A stretch of 64,000 nucleotides of DNA from Dryomyza anilis (taxonomy: Eukaryota > Arthropoda > Insecta > Diptera > Dryomyzidae), in contig OX638135.1 of the NCBI GenBank assembly GCA_951804985.1, positions 35,171,670-35,235,669 on the forward strand, in the 5' to 3' direction. A model generated the notes under the pieces. That model did no database searches. It was given only the letters and a program-made list of their open reading frames with translations, and had not been told where the DNA came from. Both the position numbers and the translations under genes were made by a program. Shown one piece after another: positions 56,973 to 64,000 of the stretch. Each line of letters begins with the position of its first letter. The stretch's first letter is position 1.

Positions 56973-57392
56973 ATAAATAGATGTAAAGAAATAAATAACT
57001 GAACCAATAGTTCATGATGATCATAAATCGTAATCATGTTAGAATGAAATGCATACTATTGCAAATTATTGTTTGTATAAGGTAAAGAAATGCCGCGTTA
57101 ATAATATTTTTTTTTTAGGAATATGTTTTTAAATCTTAATCAAATAAATAAGTGCATGATGGAATAGCTACGTATTAATTTTAAAAGGTTACTAGCATTA
57201 AATCATGTACTAAAAAATTTGTAATGGTGAAAATAGATAAAGGAATAAAGTGATTTACTAGATTATATTAGATATTTATTAAGCAAAGATTTAAGTACGA
57301 ATTAACAAAATAAATAAAATATACATTGCCACTATATTTGAGATAGGTCAGCACCTCAATTTCATTGTCAAGGGCATTGTCAATCGAAACAA

Positions 57393-57774
57393 ATAGAAGT
57401 TTTTCTCACGATCACCACAATACGAATTGATTATATCACAATATGATGACACTCAGATCTGGTGTTTGTAAATATTGGTGCGACCGAGGTGATGTGTAGA
57501 GGTTAAGAATATATTTTAAGTTGGATATGATTTTAACTGCCTTAGAGTGCAGACGTGTTTCTTTTATAAGTTAAACAATAATGTTAATATTAATATAGAA
57601 CTTTCAATTAAATAAAAGTATGTCTTGGAAGGAAAGACTTGTTTGAATTATTTCGGTTAATAAAAATGGAACTTCAAGGTTGGACATTCTCTGGTAGGAC
57701 ATCATGGGTAATTATAAATGGAACGTTGCGACATTTGGCCTCACGCCTAAGTAACGGACATTTTAATTACAACA
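57393..57774 (+). repeat. Gyp-B 3' LTR, shorter than the 5' LTR
   Basis: ATAGAAGTTTTTCTCACG through TTAATTACAACA, about 382 bp, over 95% identical by eye to 51315-51696. The expected TGTTGT start is absent upstream. Confidence 0.75.
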
Positions 57775-58114
57775 GGTGGCGTGATTGGCTGGAGTGAAAT
57801 TTGCGCACGGCTCTCTGCCAGAACATGTTAGATTTGGAACATACCTCCATATAATAGTTTAAGTTAGATTTTAAGTCAGTTTTTAGTTAGAGTTATAAGT
57901 TCGAAGACGTGTTACATAATAATTTTAATATTAAAATAGAACTTTAGATTAAATAAAAGTATGTCTTAGAAAAAAAAGACTTGTATTAATTATTTGATGA
58001 TAGTAAAAGTGGAACATCAACGTTGGATATTTGGGTAGGACATCATGGGTAAGTATAAAAGGAACGTTGCGACATTTGGCTACACGCTAAGGAAACCGAC
58101 TTTTAGTTACAACA
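57775..58114 (+). repeat. Gyp-A2 5' LTR, right part
   Basis: It resumes GGTGGCGTGATTGGCTGG and ends TTAGTTACAACA, matching 14749-15115. The primer site starts at 58117. Confidence 0.82.
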
Positions 58115-59078
58115 TTTGGCGCAGCCGGTTTTCGAACCTAACATCAACTCCCAAGGGACGAGAGGGACTGGATGGAGATTAATATTAGAAGAAATAACTA
58201 TTTTGGATCAGGGAAAATATTTTTTGTATTTGTGAGTACTGTGAAAAATAGTGTTTTATATCACAAAGTAAAAATTTGTGATATAAAACAAAAGAAATAT
58301 TTGAGAATTTTAAATACGCAAAACAATCATAGAATTATGAAGATTGACATTTGAAAAATAAAATAAACTTTTAATAAAATTCTGAAATAAAATTGTAAAA
58401 TGAATTACATAAATGATAAAATATGATAAATCAGGAAATTGTTTATAAAATGTTTTATAAAATTGATTCATTGATATATTGAAGAACATTTTTAAAATAA
58501 TTGTGACACAATATATAAGAGTTTGAGACATTAAGTGATAATGATTAATAAAATTGTGGATTTAAATAAATTGAATAATATAAGAATTTTGATACAGTAA
58601 TGTTTTCATAATGTTGCGAAATTAACTAAATAACAAAACTGGTAAATTTTACCAAAATTAAATGGAATAAATAAATTAATTTAATATTAATTCATAATAT
58701 GTTGATATGATTTTGAAATAAACATTAAAAAGTTTAAATAACGAGACATAAAAATGAGATAAATAATGTAGCAAAAAATTTGATAGATAAATTAAATAAT
58801 GGTTAAAAGTTTATTTAATATGAAACTAGAAAAAACAAAATAAATAATTTAAATAAGAAAGGTATAGCTATATGATTAAGTAAATGGAAAATAAGAAACA
58901 CTAATAATGGGTACTGAAAATGTATAGAAACGCGTTCATTACGCTGTTACTTACTTTTCTGGATCGGAATCTCCATTCTTAGAAACAGAATTATATAAAT
59001 TTATTGAATGTTGTGAAACAGCAAAGCTTAAAATTAAAAAATCAGATAGTGAGGAATTTATTTAATGAGTTCGGTTAC

Positions 59079-61451
59079 AAAAGAGCGCTTTTACGAGCGC
59101 CTAGACAACGCATACGAGCGCTGCCCCCGCCATGATATCAAAATCGTGCTAGGCGATTTTAACGCCAAGGTGGGCAGAGAAGCCATCTATTGTCCCACAA
59201 TCGGAAAATTTAGCCTCCATGCCAACACTTCCGATAACGGAACGAGGCTAATCGACTTCGCCGCAGCACGAAACATGGTAGTTAGTAGCACTTGATTCGA
59301 ACATTTCGATATCCACAAGGCCACATGGTTATCGCCCGATCAAAAAACGCGAAACCAAATTGATCACTTTGTGATTGACGGAAGGCACGCTTAGAGCGTG
59401 ATGGACGTACGCACTATCCGAGGTGCCAATATGGACTCGGATCATTACCTTGTAGCAGCCAAGGTCCGCACACGCTTAAGCGCTGCGAAGAACGTACGGA
59501 ACTAAACGCAGAGAAAGCTAGACGTCGGAAAGCTGCAATCACAACAGACAACGCAAGCCTTTTCCACTCGACTCTCACACCTGCTTAGACAAAGCACTCC
59601 TCCTCTCGATGATATAAGCGCGCAGTGGAACCATGTCTCCTGCTCTATGCGTACGGCTGCCGAAGAGGTGCTTGGATTCCAACGCCCCCTGAGGAATCAG
59701 TGGTATGATCAAGAGTGTGGCGCGGCCACTGCAGAGAAAGACGCTGCGTACAAATTAACCCTGCAGTCAGTGGCTACGCAAACTGGGAAGAAGCGATATA
59801 AAGAGAAGAAAAGGGAAGAGAGACGTCTTTTCAGGCGAAAAAAAGAGAAGCAGTGAATGAGGAGATTGAGATGCATGGGGACAGGAATGAGGCTCGAAAA
59901 TTCTTCGAGAAAATACGACGCCTAGCCGGAGGTTCAAAATCCGGATCCTCTTCTTGTAAAGATGTCACAGATATCCAGAGCACACTGGAGATATGGAGGG
60001 ATCACTTCTCTAAACTGCTGATCGGTGATGATGACAGCAATTCCACCGATAGAGAAATAAACCCGGCAACCCTAGTACTTGATGACGACGTTGAGATTCC
60101 GCCACCCTACCATGACGTGGTCAGAACACCCATTGCTCGGCTGAAAAACAACAAAACCGCAGGTGCTGATAACCTGCTGAGTTGTTTAAGACGGGAGGCG
60201 ACGAGCTAATAGAGAGCATGCTCGAGCTCTTAAGCAAAATAAGGTCGGATGAAAGCACGCCAAGTGACTGGAACCTCAGTGTACTCTGTCCAATCCTTAA
60301 AAAAGGGGATCCCACTATCTGCGCCAACTACCATGTGATCAGCATACTCAATAACGCCTTCGACACTCCGATAAGGGAACGATTATACGCCGCAATGTCT
60401 GAGTTCTTATAAGGCTTTGCAGGATGACCCTGAGCAACACACGTTGCTCAGTGAGAATAGGAAAAGACCTCTCAGAGCCATTTCATACCGAACGAGGTTC
60501 CAGACAGCGTGACTCCCTATCGTGCGACTTTTTTAACTTATTGATGGAGAAAATAGTTCGAGCTGCCGAACTCCGTCAAATCGGCACTATCCTTAACAAA
60601 AGTGTCATGCTGCTCGCATATGCCGACGATATTGATATCATTGGCAGGAGCACACGAGCAGTCAGCGCAGCATTCTCCAGATTGAAGAAAGAGTCGCGTC
60701 GAATGGGTCTAGCTGTGAACGAGGACAAGGCGAAGTTCCTTGTGTCAACAAGCAAAAAAAAGTCCGTGCGTCTTGGACAAAAATCTGATTTTGACACCCA
60801 CAAGTTCGACATTGTGAAGGACTTCGTCTATCTGGGATCCAGCATTAACAGCAACAACGACGTCAGCCTGGAGATCAAATGGAGAATAACTCTTGCCAAC
60901 AGGTGCTAGTTTGGGCTCAGTAGGCAATTGAGAAGTAGAGCCCACTCTCGCCGGACAAAAATAACGCTCTACAAGTCACTCATCATGCCCGTCCTACTTT
61001 ATGGTGCAGAAACATGGACGCTGGACTCCACCGATGAGAGAGTACTGGGAGCGTTCGAGAGAAAGATTCTCCGTAAAATCTTTGCTCTATCTGCTTTGCT
61101 AACGAGTATCGAATCAGGATGAACCATGAGCTGTACGAGTTATTCGACGACATTGACATAGTCAAGCGCATCAAGATCCAGCGGCTTCGCTGATTAGGTC
61201 ATGTCGAACGAAAGGATGAAAACACTCCAGCTAAAAAGGTGCTTGAATCGAGGCTCGAAGGTGGACAGCGTAGAAGAGGGCGTCCAAATCTGCGTTGGAA
61301 AAACCAAGTTGAGGAAAACCTGGCAACGCTTGGTATTTCTAACTGGCGTCAGTGCGCGAAGCAGAAGCGACTGGCGCGGCTTTATCTCAGCGGCCAAAAC
61401 CGACCCACGGTTGTAAGGGCTTTTAAGTAAGTATGTAAGTAAGTAAGTTAA
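59079..61451 (+). mobile_element. RTE-like LINE, 5'-truncated, with GTTAC target duplication
   Basis: Markedly GC-richer than its host. GTTAC lies on both sides (59074-59078 and 61452-61456), and Gyp-A1 at 34530-34550 shows the empty site. The 3' end is a GTAA-type repeat (GTAAGTATGTAAGTAAGTAAG). It starts inside the endonuclease domain, as expected for incomplete reverse transcription. Confidence 0.82.
59083..61430 (+). pseudogene. LINE endonuclease-reverse transcriptase, fragmentary
   Basis: Endonuclease: IKIVLGDFNAKVGRE (about 59140) and DSDHYLVAAKVRTRL (about 59435), with in-frame stops between. RT: ARLKNNKTAGAD near 60135, a shift, then VLCPILKKGDPTICANY. About 20-30 residues are lost near 60412. 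The catalytic MLLAYADDIDIIG (about 60610) is intact. The C-terminal region has LLYGAETWTL, RLRWLGHVER-type and RRRGRPNLRW motifs near 61240-61300, seen in RTE-clade elements. The clade call is from motif memory. Confidence 0.75.
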
Positions 61452-62339
61452 GTTACGTTTGGAGGGCGATGCCTCTGAATTAGTGAGGATAAAACAGTTT
61501 CAAAAAATAGAAGAATTATACGAGTTGTTAAAAAATACATATTTAAATGAAATTTTTTAGATTCAGTACAAGAAGAAATTAAAAAGGCTTATCAAAATAG
61601 TGAATAGAGTTTGAGAGCATTTGGAAGACGAATAGATAAGTTGCAATCCATGACTTTGGAAATTGCAAGTAAAAAATACAGTAAAAAGATTAGTGAGGAT
61701 GACATATTTAGAATGGAATTACAAAGCTCAGTGTTGATCTCTTTTCAAGTAGGGGTGAAGGATCCAACGATAAAAGTTGTACTGTTGGGTAGTAAGTTAG
61801 AAACATTAAATACATTGTTGGAAGAAGCTTTAAATGTACATGCTGTTATGCAGCGAAGTCAAGGTCAGAAGAGGATGAATATGATTATATGGAACAAACT
61901 AAATTAAGACACACACAGTCAAGCGTAAAATCGGAAAATGAATTGCAACAAATAAATAGTAATGAAAGTAACTATAAAAGGAGTGTTCCAACATGTTCAT
62001 TTTGTAGTAAATTGGGGCCTACTAGGGATAATTGTATTATTAGGAAAATTGCACCTTTCTGGTACGAATGTGGAACTTATAGTCACGAATCTAATTGGAG
62101 ATGTGCTAATAATAATATGGACAATTGTATCTTACCTTTTGTACATAATGATAGTAAAAATAATAGAAACACGGAAAATAATACAAGTAATATGGTAAAC
62201 TCATGGAGGGATACACAAGGGCATAAATTCGATAAGTGCCATGCGAAAAGAAAATTTGAATCAGCAGGAAATAATAGTCACAATCAGGGAAACTAACGGG
62301 GGCTCAGTTTAGGCCTGAAATCTGGGAACCCCAGAATAA

Positions 62340-64000
62340 TAATAGTAATATAGGGCCGAAAGAGTTAGGAATTGTAGATTAGACGTCGGAGGAGACTGTG
62401 GTCAAATTTACTACTCCATTGAATTTTCATAGAACAGAGGAGACCTATGAATTAAAATATGAATTAAAGGAAGAAGATGCAGTGGGCATGGAGATAGCTT
62501 GGATTCATCTAATGTAAGTGACGTTTTCATTGAAATACCTTGCGAGGCAGCTAAAAATGGAAGACTTATTTGACTAGTAGACTCAGGAGCTGATGCCAGT
62601 ATAGTAAAAGAAAATGCAATGACAAATTTAGCTGACTTTAACGAAAATATACAAAAGGATGTAAAGGGAGCTTTTGGTGGGTGTGTTAGAACATTAGGTT
62701 CCACAAAAGTCGAACATAGGAACATAAGGCGCTTAAGTTTAATGCTACACGTAGTGCAGTACTGATGGTATAATCGGACGTGACAATTTATGGAATCGAT
62801 CTGTAATAAATGCGATAGACAAAACAATAACATTCTTTGATAAACATAAAAACCATTGTATAAAACTACCAATGAAATCGCAGACTGAAATACAAAATAT
62901 TTTTTACAATCAACAAATTAAAATTCAAGCGAGAACCGCAAAGATAGTATCAATTACATCTTTACAAAATCTGTGTATTTCGTATCATGATGTTTTTCAT
63001 TTAGACCGCGATGAATTAACATACACCGCCAGCGCTTAAACATGAATTAACAACACAGTGGAACCAGCCACCGATAAACCAAAAGCAATATAAATTGCCA
63101 CACAGTTATAGAGATGACGGCATTATATCGTCAAATATATCACCCTGGAATTCACCGATGTTGCTGGTTCCTAAAAAGAGAGGCAAGAGCGGTAACAAAA
63201 AGTGGGGGCTAGTAATAGATTTCCGTAACTTGAACGACGTGACAATAAAAGAAGTATTTTCGCTTCCTTGAATAAACGAAATATTAGACCAATTAGGTCA
63301 CAGTCGCTATTTTTCAACTGTAGACTTAGCAAGTGGTTATCATCAGGTACTAGTAGAAGAAAGAAGAGAAACAGTATTTAGTACATGACTGGGTCATTTC
63401 GAATTTAACAGAATGCCATTTGGCTTAACAGGTGCACAAGCTACCTTCCAAAAAATAATGAACCACATATTCAAAGGTTTACAGAGTATAGATTGATTTG
63501 TTTATCTTGATGATATAGTGGTGTACGGAAAAAATTTAGATGAACATGAGCTTAGGCTGAGTAGAGTATTGCAGAAATTAAGGGAACACAACCTAAAATT
63601 AAATACAGAAAAATGTCAGTTTTTGCGTCGCGAAGTTCTCTATTTAGGACATAAATGTTCGGAGCTAGGTGCCCTGCCAGATTGAGGTTGAATGCGTAAG
63701 CAATATGGCAAAATTATTATTACCAATTAATAAGTTATTGAGAAAAGATGTTAAACTCTCTTAGACGAACGATTGTCAAAATTCAATTATTAAACTAAAA
63801 GAATCAATAGTTTCATCACCCATTCTCAAACCATTTTTACTTACAACAGATGCAAGTAACGAAGCAATAGGCACGGTACTATCGGAAGGCAAAGTAGGGT
63901 GCGACCGACCAATAGCATTTGCTAGTAGGGTATTAAATGGAGCAGAAAAAAATTACTTCACTATTGAAAGAGATTTTTTAGCTATAGTCTGGGCAACAAA
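62340..64000 (+). pseudogene. Gyp-A2 pol (protease, RT, RNase H), runs off the window
   Basis: Protease LVDSGADASIVKEN near 62580, just after a stop. A deletion near 62950 removes the protease-RT linker. RT: WGLVIDFRNLNDVTIKE near 63205 and catalytic FVYLDDIVVYG near 63500, intact and preceded by a stop at 63495. A further deletion near 63680 removes about 35 residues between RT and the connection region. RNase H is cut by the window edge after LAIVWAT. Confidence 0.8.

Larger units (their letters stand above)
51059..57774 (+). mobile_element. Gyp-B: nearly complete Ty3/Gypsy element inserted in a Gyp-A LTR
   Basis: Ends TGTTGTATATC and TTAATTACAACA, with 4-bp target duplication GGTG (51055-51058 and 57775-57778). 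The uninterrupted Gyp-A1 LTR reads CAGCGGAGGCGTGATTGG at the same place. Gag and pol are preserved apart from a few single-base shifts and stops, and no env frame follows integrase. Its primer site and pol relate it to Gyp-A. The youngest of the LTR elements here by state of preservation. Confidence 0.88.
58908..62296 (+). pseudogene. Gyp-A2 gag, split by a LINE
   Basis: MGTENV then a stop, KRVHYAVTYFSG, ending SEEFI at 59064-59078. It continues after the LINE at 61452, with stops near 61558 and 61610, through LQSMTLEIASKKYSKK and ISEDD. Zinc knuckles are CSFCSKLGPTRDNC (Pro replaces the usual Gly-His) and YECGTYSHESNWRC (first Cys lost). Frames overlap at 61889-61907. Confidence 0.75.
50882..64000 (+). 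mobile_element. Gyp-A2: second Ty3/Gypsy element of the A family, runs off the window
   Basis: LTR 50882-51054 plus 57775-58114 (split by Gyp-B), primer site TGGCGCAGCCGG at 58117, leader to 58907, gag 58908-59078 and 61452-62296, pol from 62340 to the window end. It is more decayed than Gyp-B but lacks the insertions of Gyp-A1, and so supplies the empty sites for several of them. Confidence 0.82.

Noticed and set aside
56973..57392. Possible env gene after Gyp-B integrase (errantivirus-like)
   Set aside because: The 420 bp between integrase and the 3' LTR hold no open frame, signal peptide or membrane segment.

Overview
The window is AT-rich eukaryotic DNA from an insect, most likely a higher (brachyceran) fly. 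A kainate-type glutamate receptor at the left edge has Drosophila-like short introns, there are several DINE-1-like repeats with a (GTCT)n core, and almost everything else is transposable-element DNA: BEL/Pao, Ty3/Gypsy, copia, RTE-like LINE, tRNA-SINE, hAT, Tc1-like, Helitron and long-inverted-repeat elements. No bacterial-type genes, CRISPR arrays, rRNA or functional tRNA genes are visible.

Layout. 1-1,960: five exons of an ionotropic glutamate receptor on the minus strand, running off the left edge. 2,231-5,207: a 3-kb DNA element with long terminal inverted repeats and a decayed gene of an unnamed, transposase-like family. 5,138-7,570: a tandem duplication and a hAT-like foldback element invaded by a DINE-1-like element. 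7,571-14,575: short dispersed repeats, one orphan minus-strand reading frame with a signal peptide, and an internally deleted copia copy. 14,576-43,713: one Ty3/Gypsy element (here Gyp-A1) spread over about 29 kb by insertions. In order these are a 12.2-kb long-TIR element (itself holding DINE-1-like, BEL/Pao and SINE copies), a 6.2-kb Helitron complex full of minisatellites, a DINE-1-like element, a Tc1-like MITE, and a hAT inside a hAT. 43,714-45,060: DINE-1-like fragment with a SINE, then a half hAT. 45,251-49,658: a second, unrelated decayed Gypsy (Gyp-C) with a 4-bp target duplication. 50,882-64,000: a second copy of the Gyp-A family (Gyp-A2) whose 5' LTR is split by a nearly complete related element (Gyp-B, 51,059-57,774) and whose gag is split by an RTE-like LINE.

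The related Gypsy copies act as rulers for one another: where one is interrupted another is continuous, so empty sites can be read directly and many insertions fixed to the base (Helitron A|T with TC...CTAG ends, hAT 8-bp duplications, Tc1-like TA, Gypsy 4-bp GGTG, LINE GTTAC). The best candidates for something undescribed are the two long-TIR elements (2.2-5.2 kb and 15.3-27.5 kb). They carry homologous relics of a protein with a distinctive conserved core but no transposase name I can attach.

Only the glutamate receptor and possibly the 8.4-8.7 kb reading frame look like host genes. Most other long open frames are retroelement fragments or translated satellite DNA.
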